Part shown: positions 54,932-63,941 of the stretch, in pieces
Layout: the number at the start of each line of letters is the position of its first letter
Position numbering within the stretch: the stretch's first letter is position 1
DNA from: CAWJKP01 sp963843465
GTDB taxonomy: Bacteria; Planctomycetota; Planctomycetia; Pirellulales; Thermoguttaceae
Length of the DNA: 64,000 nucleotides
Direction: 5' to 3'
Assembly (NCBI GenBank): GCA_963843465.1
Contig: CAWJKP010000003.1
Span: 124,001-188,000, forward strand
Notes under the pieces: generated by a model
Database searches by the model: none
Seen by the model: only the letters and a program-made list of their open reading frames with translations
What the model was told of the DNA's origin: nothing
Position numbers and translations under genes: made by a program

Positions 54932-56080
54932 ATGAAAACCCTTGCATACCTCCTCGTCGCCGGACTGCTGGCGGGCTTGGCCGGCACGGCGGCTTCGGCC
55001 GCCGATCTGGGGCCGCTGCTGGCGAAGCTCCAGGCGGTCGGGCCGGGAGGAAAGGGACATCGGGAAGTGGCCGAGGCCTGGAGGGAACTGGCCCGGGCCG
55101 ACGCCTCACAGTTGCCTAGCCTGCTGGCGGCGCTGGACCAGGCGGGACCGCTGGCCGCCAACTGGATCCGCACGGCCATCGATGCGGTCGCCGAGCGGAC
55201 AGTCCAGTCCGGCGGCACGCTGCCGGCGTTGGAGTTGGAGAAGTTCGTGCGCGATCGGCGCCACGTCCCCCGGGCAAGGCGGCTGGCCTACGAGTGGCTG
55301 CGGCGGGTCGATCCGACGGCTCCCGACCGCTTGATCCCCGACGCGTTGGACGACCCGAGCCTGGAAATGCGTCGCGACGCCGTCGCCCGGCTCATCGGCC
55401 AGGCATCGGAGCTATCCAGCCCGGAGCGGAAGGCCGACGCGGTTGCCCTCTACCGCAAGGCGTTGACGGCCGCACGCGACGCCGACCAGATGACGCTTGC
55501 CGCCCAGCGGTTGCGGTCGCTGGGCGAAACCATCGACCTGGCGCGGCAGTTCGGGTTTATCGCCGCCTGGAAAGTGATCGGGCCGCTGGACAACGGGGAC
55601 GACAAGGGTGGCGACCTAGGCTACGACGCGGTCTATCCGCCCGAGACGGGCCTGGACCTGGCGTCGAGCTGCCCGGGCCGGCACGGGGTGGTCCGCTGGA
55701 TCGACTATACGGCGACCGACGACTACGGCAACGTGGACCTCAACGCCGCGCTGGGCGTGGAGAAGTCGGTCGCCGGTTATGCGAGGGCCGAGTTCTTTGC
55801 GGCGGGCCGGCGGGAGGTCGAGATCCGCATCGCCTCGGACAATGCCCTCAAGGTCTGGCTCAACGGCAAGCTGATCGACCGCCGCCACGTCTATCACGGC
55901 GGCTCGCAGTTGGACCAGTACGTCACCCCCGTGGTTCTCCAGCCGGGCCGAAACGTGATCCTGGTGAAGGTCTGCCAGAACGGGCAAACCCAGGATTGGG
56001 CCCGCAGTTGGGGATTTCAGCTCCGCGTCTGCGACCGCTCGGGGGCGGCCGTCCTGTCGGGCGACCGGCAAAATTGGTAA
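54932..56080 (+). CDS. Secreted protein with HEAT-like repeats and a C-terminal beta-sandwich
   Basis: Protein of 382 aa. Signal peptide MKTLAYLLVAGLLAGLAGTA, then ASAADLG (cleavage near residue 24). An alpha-helical middle section looks like HEAT-type repeats (residues about 60-200, ALDDPSLEMRRDAVARLIGQ). The C-terminal half contains AEFFAAGRREVEIRIASDNA, then LKVWLNGKLIDRRHVYHG, the pattern of planctomycete PA14-like/carbohydrate-binding sandwich domains. It lies upstream of a propeller protein on the same strand, so the two may share a periplasmic role. Function unknown. Confidence 0.7.
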   Translation: MKTLAYLLVAGLLAGLAGTAASAADLGPLLAKLQAVGPGGKGHREVAEAWRELARADASQLPSLLAALDQAGPLAANWIRTAIDAVAERTVQSGGTLPALELEKFVRDRRHVPRARRLAYEWLRRVDPTAPDRLIPDALDDPSLEMRRDAVARLIGQASELSSPERKADAVALYRKALTAARDADQMTLAAQRLRSLGETIDLARQFGFIAAWKVIGPLDNGDDKGGDLGYDAVYPPETGLDLASSCPGRHGVVRWIDYTATDDYGNVDLNAALGVEKSVAGYARAEFFAAGRREVEIRIASDNALKVWLNGKLIDRRHVYHGGSQLDQYVTPVVLQPGRNVILVKVCQNGQTQDWARSWGFQLRVCDRSGAAVLSGDRQNW

Positions 56081-56219
56081 TTGCAGTACGGTAGTTGAGG
56101 ACGGAGAGGACAGGAAGATCGACGAAGGAGAGATGGAGTTGGGCAAGTCAAGCACAATCTTTCTGTCCCCTATCTTCTTGTCTCGTTCGTCAAAACCCAG
56201 GGAGATCGTATGCCTGGCG

Positions 56220-57407
56220 ATGGCGGCGATCGCCGTGGTGCTGTTTTGCGGCAGCGACTGGCTGCAGTTCCGCGGGAGCGATAATACGAGCGTCTGCGCC
56301 GAGAAGGACCTGCCCCTTCACTTCGGCCCGGAGGAGCGCGTGGCTTGGAAGGCGCCGCTGCCGGGGAGCGGGCCCTCGGGACCGATCGTCGTCCGCGGGC
56401 GGGTCGTCGTCACGGCGGCCAGCGGCCCGAGGCAGGACCGGCTGCACGTGCTGGCGCTGGACGCGGCCTCGGGCAAGCTCCGCTGGGAGCGCCAGCTCTG
56501 GGCCACCGGCAGCACGATCCACAACCCGTTCGGCGGCGTGGCCGCCAACACGCCCGCCAGCGACGGCCGGCGGATCTTCGCCTTCTTCTCTTCCAACGAC
56601 CTGGCCTGCTTCGACCTGGACGGCAATCTCCAATGGCTCCGCGGGCTATCCTATGAGTGTCCCCTGGCGCGGAGCGACGCCGGCATGGCCTCCTCGCCGC
56701 TGGTCGTCGGCGGGATCGTGATCGTGCAGGTGCAAAGCGCGGGGGAGTCGTTCGTCATGGGGCTTGACGCGTCGACCGGCCAGACCCGCTGGCGGCTCGA
56801 GCGGGAGCAGGCCCCGATCTGGTCGTCGCCGACGGTGCTTCGCGGCAAGACGCGGGCGGACGACCTGGTGTTGCTGCAATCCCGCTCGAACTTCACGGCC
56901 CACGATCCGGCCACAGGCCGGGTGCGGGCGGTCTACGATCACTGGTGCGACACGATCGCCTCGGCCACGACCTGGGACGACCGCGTCTTTCTGCCGGCCG
57001 CCGGAATCCACGCCCTCCGCTGCGACCGGCAGGCCGGGAAAATGACGCTCCTCTGGAGCGAGCCGCACCTCCGCGGGGGCGAGGCCAGCCCGGTGGCCGG
57101 CGACGGCCGGATCTACATGATCAAGGACGGGTCAATCCTGGTCTGCGGCGACGCCTCCGACGGCCGCATCGTCTGGCAGCTTCGTCTGAAGGGTCCGATC
57201 TGGGCTACGCCCGTGTTGGCCGGCGGATATCTCTACGCCGTCAACCACGATGGCCTGGTGCAAACGGTGCGGCTGGGAGCGAAGGGCGAGGTGGTGGGCG
57301 CCAGCCGGCTCGATGCGGGCGTGCTGGCCTCGCCCGCCGTGGCCGACGGGGCGATCTACTTTCGCTGTCCGCAGAGTCTCTGGAAAATCTCGAAGACCAG
57401 CCCATGA
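56220..57407 (+). CDS. PQQ-like beta-propeller protein
   Basis: About 395 aa. Repeats of the PQQ/quinoprotein-dehydrogenase-like type are evident: VLALDAASGKLRWERQLWAT, VMGLDASTGQTRWRLE, VCGDASDGRIVWQLRLKG, each closing a propeller blade. The typical planctomycete start DWLQFRGSDNTSVCAEKD follows a short hydrophobic stretch (MAAIAVVLFCGS), a probable signal sequence. No PQQ-ligand or enzyme motif is visible, so it is likely a structural or binding propeller. The start could be ATG 56220 or ATG 56133. Its stop overlaps the aroA start (ATGA). Confidence 0.78.
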   Translation: MAAIAVVLFCGSDWLQFRGSDNTSVCAEKDLPLHFGPEERVAWKAPLPGSGPSGPIVVRGRVVVTAASGPRQDRLHVLALDAASGKLRWERQLWATGSTIHNPFGGVAANTPASDGRRIFAFFSSNDLACFDLDGNLQWLRGLSYECPLARSDAGMASSPLVVGGIVIVQVQSAGESFVMGLDASTGQTRWRLEREQAPIWSSPTVLRGKTRADDLVLLQSRSNFTAHDPATGRVRAVYDHWCDTIASATTWDDRVFLPAAGIHALRCDRQAGKMTLLWSEPHLRGGEASPVAGDGRIYMIKDGSILVCGDASDGRIVWQLRLKGPIWATPVLAGGYLYAVNHDGLVQTVRLGAKGEVVGASRLDAGVLASPAVADGAIYFRCPQSLWKISKTSP

Positions 57408-58771
57408 CGCAATCCATCGAAATCCAGCCGACCGGTCCCCTGCACGCCCGCATTCGGCCGCCGGGTTCCAAGAGCCTTACCAATCGGGCGTTGATCTGCG
57501 CGGCACTGGCCGAGGGCGACTCGACCCTCTCGGGCGCCCTGGAGAGCGAAGACACCCGGGTGATGGTGGAAGCCCTGCGGCGGCTGGGGATCGCCGTGGC
57601 GCACGATCCGCCCAGCCGCACGATTCGGCTCACCGGCTGCGGCGGGCGGCTGTGGGCGGCCTCCGCCCGGATGGACATGGCCAACATCTCGGACAGCCGA
57701 ATGTTTACTTCTTGGGTCGAGATGCGGCGGGCCCCCATCCAGATCGACGTGGCCAACAGCGGGACCTCGCTGCGGTTCCTCACCGCCCTGTTGACGCTCG
57801 GGCAGGGCACGTTCCGGCTGGACGGCTCCCCGCGGATGCGCCAACGGCCCGTGCAGGATCTCCTCGACGCGCTGGCGCAGCTCGGCGGGCAGGCCGCCAG
57901 CGAACTGGGGACGGGCTGCCCGCCCGTGGTCCTGACGGCCCACGGACTGCCGGGCGGCAAGGCCACGATCGCCGGCAGCGTCTCCAGCCAGTTCCTCAGC
58001 GGGTTGTTGATGGCCGCTCCTCACGCCCGGTCGCCCGTGGAGCTGACCGTCTCCGGAGAGCTGGTTTCCAAGCCCTACGTGGAGATGACTCTGGCCGTGA
58101 TGCGGGCCTTCGGGGTTTCGCTCCAGACGGAAGGTCTGAGCCGCTTCCTGATTCCCGCGGGCCAGGCTTACCGCGGCCGCCATTACCCCATCGAGCCCGA
58201 CGCCTCGGCCGCCAGCTATTTCTTCGCCGCGGCCGCGATCGCCGGCGGATCGGTGACCGTCGAGGGCTTGTCCCGCCGGAGCCTCCAGGGCGACGTGGCC
58301 TTCTGCGACTGCCTGGAGCGGATGGGCTGCCGCGTGGATTACGCCGCCGACGCGATCACCGTCACCGGCGGCCCTCTGGTGGGCATCCAGACCGACATGA
58401 ACGCCATCAGCGACACGGTGCAGACCCTGGGGGCCGTCGCGCTTTTCGCCCGCGGTCCGACGACCGTCACCGGAGTGGCGCATATCCGTCACAAGGAAAC
58501 CGATCGCATCGCCGCGCTGGCCGCCGAGCTTCGCAAACTGGGGGCCGACGTCGACGAACTCGCCGACGGCCTGCGGATCACTCCCCGAACGCGGCGCGGG
58601 GCCGTGATCGACACCTACGACGACCACCGCATGGCCATGAGCATGGCAATCGTCGGGCTGGCCCAGCCGGGCGTGGTGATCCGCGACCCGGGCTGCACGG
58701 CGAAGACCTATCCGCAGTTCTTCGACGACCTTCGCCGCCTAGAGGTGGTCGTAAGACCGCGATTGGAGTAG
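57404..58771 (+). CDS. aroA: EPSP synthase with an extra 25-30-residue segment
   Basis: Protein of 455 aa; most AroA are about 430. It makes 5-enolpyruvylshikimate-3-phosphate in the shikimate pathway. Motifs: PPGSKSLTNRALICAALAEG, NSGTSLRFLTAL, DGSPRMRQRPVQDL, VSSQFLSGLLMAAP, the Asp of EPDASAASYF, RHKETDRIAALAAEL and DHRMAMSMAI. Between LTGCGG and QIDVANSGTS lies RLWAASARMDMANISDSRMF, then TSWVEMRRAPI; MDMANISDS resembles the following IDVANSGTS, as if a short duplication had occurred. The gene overlaps the propeller gene by ATGA. Its 3' end overlaps a convergent zinc-ribbon gene by 33 bp. Confidence 0.93.
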   Translation: MTQSIEIQPTGPLHARIRPPGSKSLTNRALICAALAEGDSTLSGALESEDTRVMVEALRRLGIAVAHDPPSRTIRLTGCGGRLWAASARMDMANISDSRMFTSWVEMRRAPIQIDVANSGTSLRFLTALLTLGQGTFRLDGSPRMRQRPVQDLLDALAQLGGQAASELGTGCPPVVLTAHGLPGGKATIAGSVSSQFLSGLLMAAPHARSPVELTVSGELVSKPYVEMTLAVMRAFGVSLQTEGLSRFLIPAGQAYRGRHYPIEPDASAASYFFAAAAIAGGSVTVEGLSRRSLQGDVAFCDCLERMGCRVDYAADAITVTGGPLVGIQTDMNAISDTVQTLGAVALFARGPTTVTGVAHIRHKETDRIAALAAELRKLGADVDELADGLRITPRTRRGAVIDTYDDHRMAMSMAIVGLAQPGVVIRDPGCTAKTYPQFFDDLRRLEVVVRPRLE

Positions 58772-58987
58772 ATCCCGATCCGCGCTGCGGAGAAGCTCGT
58801 CGGCGCGGCGGAGCAAGTCCTCGGAAGCTTGCCGGGGCGCCGGATAGCGGTGGCTGGCCGGATCGCTCGCCACCAGCCGCCCGCGGCAATGCCAACAAAC
58901 GACCGCTTTTCCCAGGTATTCCACGCGGATCTGCAATTGCCTCCCGCATGTCGGACACTCTTGGACGAAATAGACGGCGTTCGACAT
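58739..58987 (-). CDS. Small zinc-ribbon protein
   Basis: Protein of 82 aa: MSNAVYFVQECPTCGRQLQI, then RVEYLGKAVVCWHCRGRLVA. Two CxxC pairs (ECPTCG and CWHCRG) bind zinc, a common planctomycete small-protein form. The C-terminal half is a charged helix (ASEDLLRRADELLRSADRDL). ATG 58987 has AGGAGG upstream. Convergent with aroA. Role unknown. Confidence 0.7.
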   Translation of the reverse strand: MSNAVYFVQECPTCGRQLQIRVEYLGKAVVCWHCRGRLVASDPASHRYPAPRQASEDLLRRADELLRSADRDLLQSRSYDHL

Positions 58988-59614
58988 GTCGGCACCTCCT
59001 GCAACCCAGCGGTCATCCGTAGAACTCAATCATCCTACAACATTTCGATTTCCGGTTCAATGACCGCGCTCGACGATTGGCCTGCGAAGGTTTCCAGCCG
59101 GCAAAATTTCCGCCCAAGCGAAAGTTAGTCGATCCGTATCGGGCAGTCCTAGGGGTAAGGCGGCTGATTTCCGATAGCATTGCTGTCACGTCCCTCAGAT
59201 TTTGGGGGGAAGGCCGATCGCGGAGACCTCGGCGGAAGCCACGTCCGCCTACGCAAGTCCCGCCGCGCAAAAAACTTAACGTTGCGCGCTTGCAACCGTC
59301 CCTATCTCATCCCTCTGAAAGGACCCGGCGAACCCAGACTTCGCAAGTGTCCCCGATCATCGTCCGCCGATCGGGGAAACTGCACTTTTTCCAGGGATTT
59401 TCTCTCCTCGCGCGGCGCTTACCTGCCGTAGGGGGACGGCTGAGGAGGACGCGGAAAGCAGCCTAAAGAGTTATTGTGGACACTTGGTCTATGGTACAAA
59501 CGTCCCATTCTTGCTCACCATATCCTAACGCCGTGACGAGATATTTGCCGCCATTTTGCCGGTGGAAAATACAGGTTTGTCTGGTAGACCTGAGCTCGGA
59601 AGAGCCAAAACGGT
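58988..59614. other. Gap with no recognised gene or repeat
   Basis: Frames here are short and without domains. I see no REPIN or heptamer array. The only notable parts are a run CCGATCATCGTCCGCCGATCGG near 59352 and pyrimidine-rich DNA at 59395-59420. Confidence 0.4.
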
Positions 59615-60495
59615 CTACGTCGCGGCGTTCTTGAGGGACTCGTACCGATGGAAAGCCTGCTCCGGCTTCTCGCCGTCGTGGACTACCGCGCGGACCGCCT
59701 GAATCATCGCCGTGGGGCATTCGGCCTGGAACACGTTGCGGCCCATGTCCACTCCCGCCGCGCCCTGATCGATGGCCTGCCACGCCATCCGCAGCGCGTC
59801 CCGCTCGGGCAGCTTCTTGCCGCCGGCGATCACGATCGGCACGGGACAGGAGGCGGCGACCTTCTCGAAGTCGCACTCGCAGAAATAGGTCTTGACGACG
59901 TGCGCCCCGTTCTCCGCCGAGACCCGGCAGGCGAGGCTCAGGTAGCGGGCGTCGCGGGTCAGCTCCTTGCCCACGGCAGTGACCCCCAGGATCGGAATGC
60001 CGTAGCGGCTGCCCGAGCCCACGACGGCCGTCAGGTTGCGGATCGTCACCGCCTCGAACTTGCTGCCGACGGCCACCATCACGGCCAGCATCGAGGCATT
60101 CAAGCGCAGGCACTCCTCGATGTCCAGCAGGCACTCGTCGTTGAGTTCCGTGAGCACGGTGGAGCCGGCGGAAGCGCGGAGCGAGATCGGCTTGTTGCTG
60201 GTGGGCGGAACGATCTGGCGCAGGGCGCCCGCGTACACATCAGGCAGTCGGCGTACTCGATCAGCGGCACGATGGAAAGGTCCATCCGCTCCAGCCCGGA
60301 AGTCGGGCCCATGATGTAGCCGTGATCGAAGGCGAGCATCACGGTTCGTCCGCTGCGGGGATTGAAGATGCGGGCGAGCCGATCCTTCATGCCCCATTCG
60401 AGATGCGCGGCGCCCTTGAGAAAGAAGCCTTCGGTCTTCTGGGGAATGCCGATGCCGTAATCCCTGGCGTCGAGGTTGCCGATTGCTTCGGGCAT
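59615..60495 (-). CDS. LsrF-like class I aldolase/thiolase (single-base frameshift)
   Basis: About 293 aa. The first frame gives FFLKGAAHLEWGMKDRLARI, FNPRSGRTVMLAFDHGYIMG and LMCTR; the second gives QIVPPTSNKPISLRASAGST, GKELTRDARYLSLACRVSAE, NGAHVVKTYFCECDFEKVAA and IVIAGGKKLPERDALRMAWQ with the Schiff-base Lys. Adding one G to CGGGCGCC at 60228-60230 joins them (CTRGALRQIVPP). This is the DeoC/FbaB class I aldolase family that includes LsrF, the 3-hydroxy-5-phosphonooxypentane-2,4-dione thiolase of AI-2 breakdown. No lsrABCD/K/R are present and dhaK/dhaL lie next to it, so its substrate may be a different phospho-sugar. Confidence 0.85.
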
Positions 60496-60540
60496 GGTGT
60501 CAGTCTCCGATGGTTCGGTGTTGCTTGTCCCGGCGAAAAA

Positions 60541-60624
60541 GTAGGTTATGCTTCAGCATGACATTTCCCGGCGGTTATGCTGAAGCATAACGTTCCGCAG
60601 CAGTTATGCTGAAGCATAACCTAC
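60541..60624. repeat. REPIN, GTAGGTTATGCT family (three arms)
   Basis: Starts GTAGGTTATGCTTCAGCATG, contains GGTTATGCTGAAGCATAACG, and ends GCTGAAGCATAACCTAC. It sits upstream of the aldolase start and overlaps the last codon of dhaL. Sister of 27380-27460. Confidence 0.85.
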
Positions 60625-61264
60625 ACGATTTCCCCCAGGCCGTCGCGGAAGCCCGCAAAAAGCAGGGAGATGGAAGTGGCGCCGGGGTCGACGTGTCCAA
60701 GGGTGCGGGGACCCAGGTTTCGCGCCCGGCCGAATCGAGCCTGTAGGGCCTTCGTGCTCTCGGCCCCTTGCGCCGCTGAGCGGGCCGCGGCGGCGAAGGC
60801 ATCCCGGGGGGTCAAACCGGCCTGGGCGGCCTGGCGGAATGCCTCGACCGCCGGCACGAGGGCGTCGAGCATGGTCTTGTCGCCGACCTGGGCGGGGGTT
60901 TGCCTGCGAAGCTTGTCCAGGCCGGCCGTCAAGAGGGCCGACAGGCCGGCGGCGTCCCATTCTTCCCGGTGCCGGCGGCTTCCGCCATGCCTAAGAAGAA
61001 CGAGCCGAGCAGGGGGCTGACGGACCCGCCATCGACCGACATCACGCTCCAGGCCAGCGACTCCAACAGCGGGCCGACGGCCTTGATCTCAGGGTTCCCC
61101 GCCGATTCCAGCATGGCATCGGCCGTCCGCTTCATGGTCAGGCCATGGTCGCCGTCGCCCGTGGCGGCGTCCAGCCGGGAGAGCAGATCCTGGTTCTCCT
61201 TGACGCGGTTGGCCCCGCCGGCCAGCAGCCGCACGAGATCCGCACAGGTCAGGTTCTTGGGCAT
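60621..61264 (-). CDS. dhaL: DhaL-type dihydroxyacetone kinase ADP/ATP-binding subunit (frameshift)
   Basis: About 214 aa when joined. The metal/nucleotide motif LDAATGDGDHGLTMKRTADA (about residues 31-50, three Asp residues of the DhaL fold) lies in the first frame, with WSVMSVDGGSVSPLLGSFFL. The second frame gives LTAGLDKLRRQTPAQVGDKT and the end GRARNLGPRTLGHVDPGATS. One missing G in CCGGGAAG (60965-60967) separates them; restored reading is TGEEWDAAGLSALLTAGLDK. It follows dhaK on the same strand after 23 bp. Confidence 0.88.
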
Positions 61265-61287
61265 CGTTCAGGACCGGTTCTGGAGCT

Positions 61288-62289
61288 TCATCGCACCGTG
61301 AGATAAGGAGTGTCGCAGGGAGCGGTCCACCAGCGGATCAGCTCATCGTCCATCTTGGCGACGAACATCTGGAACCCGGCCATCTCTTGGACCGTGAGAT
61401 ACTCGCCGATCCGCGGCGCGACCGGCTCGATGCCGCGCTGGCGGAGACAGGCGTCGACCGCGCGGTAGACAATGAACAACTCCATGAGCGTGGTGGCCCC
61501 GACGCCGTCGAGGATCACCAGCAGGCGGTCGCCGGCGCGGGCGCCGACGGCGGCGACCAGTCGGTCGAGCATGATGTGGGCCGTCTCGTCGGCCGTGAGG
61601 AGCTTGCTCGGGCCGGTGCCCGCCTCGCCGTGCTGCCCCATGCCGATCTCCATCTGGTCGTCGGGCAACTCGAAGATCGACTGGCCCGTGCCGGGGTGCG
61701 TGGCGGTCTTCATGGCGACCGCCAAGGTGGCCATGTTGCGGCTGAACCGCTCGGCCAGCGCGTAGACCCGCTCCAGGTCCATGCCGGCTTCCGCAGCCGC
61801 GCCGGCGATCTTGTAGAGCGGAATGCAGCCGACCAATCCGCGGCGGTCCGCGGGGGGCGTGTCAGCGCCCGGGGCGATGTCCTCGTGCGTGAGCGTCATG
61901 CGGACGTTGAGGCCCTGCTTCCTGGCCATTTCCAAGGCCAGGTTGGCGCTCATCACGTCGCCGGCATGATTGAGCACCACCAGGAGCACGCCGGCCGGCC
62001 GGTGGGCCTTCTTCAGGGCCTCGAAGACCTTCGGGGCGCCTGGGGCGGCGAAGATGTCGCCTACCACGCTGATGTCGAGCATGCCCTCGCCGACGAACCC
62101 GCTCAGCGCCGGCTCGTGCCCCGCGCCGCCAAGGGTCACTAGGGCCACCTTGTCCTGGCGCTTCGGCCGGGCACGGACCACCAGTTTGCCGGATTCCAGC
62201 TTCACCTTATCGCCGTAGGCCAGGCTGAAGCCTTCCAACAGCTCCGCGGTTAGGTTGCCTGCGTCGTTGATGAACTTCTTCATGACCAT
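61288..62289 (-). CDS. dhaK: DhaK-type dihydroxyacetone kinase substrate-binding subunit
   Basis: Protein of 333 aa, normal for the family. Motifs: MKKFINDAGNLTAELLEGFS, ALVTLGGAGHEPALSGFVGE, GMLDISVVGDIFAAPG, VLLVVLNHAGDVMSANLALE and the catalytic His in MGQHGEAGTGPSKLLTADE that forms a hemiaminal with the ketone. With DhaL it phosphorylates dihydroxyacetone or a related C3-C4 ketose. No PTS DhaM is nearby, so ATP is the likely donor. Start ATG 62289 or 62283. The dhaK-dhaL-aldolase order suggests one route for phosphorylating and cleaving a short sugar. Confidence 0.93.
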   Translation of the reverse strand: MVMKKFINDAGNLTAELLEGFSLAYGDKVKLESGKLVVRARPKRQDKVALVTLGGAGHEPALSGFVGEGMLDISVVGDIFAAPGAPKVFEALKKAHRPAGVLLVVLNHAGDVMSANLALEMARKQGLNVRMTLTHEDIAPGADTPPADRRGLVGCIPLYKIAGAAAEAGMDLERVYALAERFSRNMATLAVAMKTATHPGTGQSIFELPDDQMEIGMGQHGEAGTGPSKLLTADETAHIMLDRLVAAVGARAGDRLLVILDGVGATTLMELFIVYRAVDACLRQRGIEPVAPRIGEYLTVQEMAGFQMFVAKMDDELIRWWTAPCDTPYLTVR

Positions 62290-62445
62290 GATGCACTCAC
62301 CTGGAATGTGCTGTACTCAGCCGCAGCTTACCTGGCCCGGGCCGATTCGTCAAGCAACCGCAAGCACTGGCCGAGCCCGTGGCGCCCTGCGATACTTGTT
62401 CTGGATCCCAAGCATCCGACCGTCACGAATCCGGAGCAAGCCGCG

Positions 62446-63846
62446 ATGACGAAGCGAATCCTGCACCTTGCTGGTTGCCTCGCGCTGACCGCGTCTCTCT
62501 GCAGCGTCCTGCGTGCCGACCCGCCGCCTGTCCAGGTGCGAGTGGTGTTCGGCAGGAAACTCGGGCCGATGCACATGGAACGCATGGCGCTGGGGCAGGG
62601 CGGGCTGTCGGAAGAACCGATGCTCGCCGACCGCGTGACGGAGATCCGCGCGCTTCGCCCGGGCGTCATCCGGCTCTTCGTGCAAGAGTATTACAACCTC
62701 CTGCCGGAGCGGGGGCGGTATCATTTCGACGCGCTCGACCGCATGGTGGACTGCATCCTCAAGGCCGGCGCCAAGCCGCTGATGTGCCTCTGCTTCAAGC
62801 CCCGAGTGCTCTTTCCCGAAACCAACGACAGCATCGTGGAGCCGAAGGACTATACCGCGTGGGAGGAGCTGGTCTTCAGCCTCGTGAAGCACTACCGCGA
62901 CCGCGGCGCGGGCATCCGCTATTGGGAAGTCGGCAACGAGGTGGACATCGGCGAGAGCGGCGGCACGCCTTATCGGTTCCAGCCGGAGAGCTACGTGCGC
63001 TACTACCGGCACACCACGGCAGCCATCCTCCGCGCCGACCCGGAAGCGCGCGTCGGCGGCCCGGCGCTGGCGAGTGTGCAGTCGCCGATCTTTCCCGCGC
63101 TGTTGGACGCCTGCGCGACGAAGAAAACACCCTTGCACTTCGTCTCGTGGCACCTTTACAACAGCAGCCCCGCCGCGATCCGCGGCACGATCGACTACGC
63201 GTATGGCTTGCTGAAGAGGCATCCCGATCTCCAGCCTGAGACCTTCCTTGACGAGTGGAACATGGACCTGTTCAGCCCGCCGCTCGATCCGCGCTTCCAG
63301 CCTTGCTACGTGGCCGAGACCGTCTGGCAGATGAAGGACGCGGGGCTGGACTGGTCGTGCTACTATCACCTCCGCGATTACTATGTGTCCTACGACACGT
63401 TCTCGAGCTACTTCTCTGCCGGCGGCGCTGCGTTCATGACGCGATGGTGGAACCGACAGCCGCAGTTCGACGGGCTCTTCGACTTCCAGAACCAGATCCG
63501 CCCCGCTTATTTCACCTTCAAGCTGCTCTCGCGCATGGCGGGCGAGCGCCTGCGCGTCAGCTCCACCAGCGACAAGGTCCACGGTTTCGCCACGCACGAC
63601 CCGCAGTTGCAGATGCACAACGTGATGATCTGGAACTTCTCCGGTGGGCCCGTGCAGGTCGAATTGAGCCTGGAAGCGTTGCCTAAAGGAATGCGCGCCC
63701 GGCAGCTCACGCTCGATGCCGCCGGCGCGGGCGGGGAGGAAAACCAGCGCCTCCATCCTGCGCCGCTCCAGACGTTGAAGGCAGGCGACCAAAAGCTCTT
63801 CTTGAGACTCGAACCGTGGGCCATCCACTATTGGTCGCTGGAATAG
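62446..63846 (+). CDS. Secreted GH39-like glycoside hydrolase
   Basis: Protein of 466 aa. Signal peptide MTKRILHLAGCLALTASLCS, then VLRADPPP. The clan A (beta/alpha)8 barrel shows the acid/base Glu in RYWEVGNEVDIGE (about residue 167) and the nucleophile Glu in ETFLDEWNMDL (about 271), with HFVSWHLYNSS between. The C-terminal part forms a beta-sandwich ending EPWAIHYWSLE. Closest in pattern to GH39 beta-xylosidases and related GH families; substrate not determinable. It is divergent from the dhaK operon, which suggests a shared carbohydrate-use locus. Confidence 0.8.
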   Translation: MTKRILHLAGCLALTASLCSVLRADPPPVQVRVVFGRKLGPMHMERMALGQGGLSEEPMLADRVTEIRALRPGVIRLFVQEYYNLLPERGRYHFDALDRMVDCILKAGAKPLMCLCFKPRVLFPETNDSIVEPKDYTAWEELVFSLVKHYRDRGAGIRYWEVGNEVDIGESGGTPYRFQPESYVRYYRHTTAAILRADPEARVGGPALASVQSPIFPALLDACATKKTPLHFVSWHLYNSSPAAIRGTIDYAYGLLKRHPDLQPETFLDEWNMDLFSPPLDPRFQPCYVAETVWQMKDAGLDWSCYYHLRDYYVSYDTFSSYFSAGGAAFMTRWWNRQPQFDGLFDFQNQIRPAYFTFKLLSRMAGERLRVSSTSDKVHGFATHDPQLQMHNVMIWNFSGGPVQVELSLEALPKGMRARQLTLDAAGAGGEENQRLHPAPLQTLKAGDQKLFLRLEPWAIHYWSLE

Positions 63847-63941
63847 CTGCGGCAGCGGGCTTGCAACGCACCCTGCCGCAGGGGTAGTATGGGGCAGGAA
63901 GCATCGTGCGATCGTCGCAACGTCAACGCCGGGAGCGGCTC

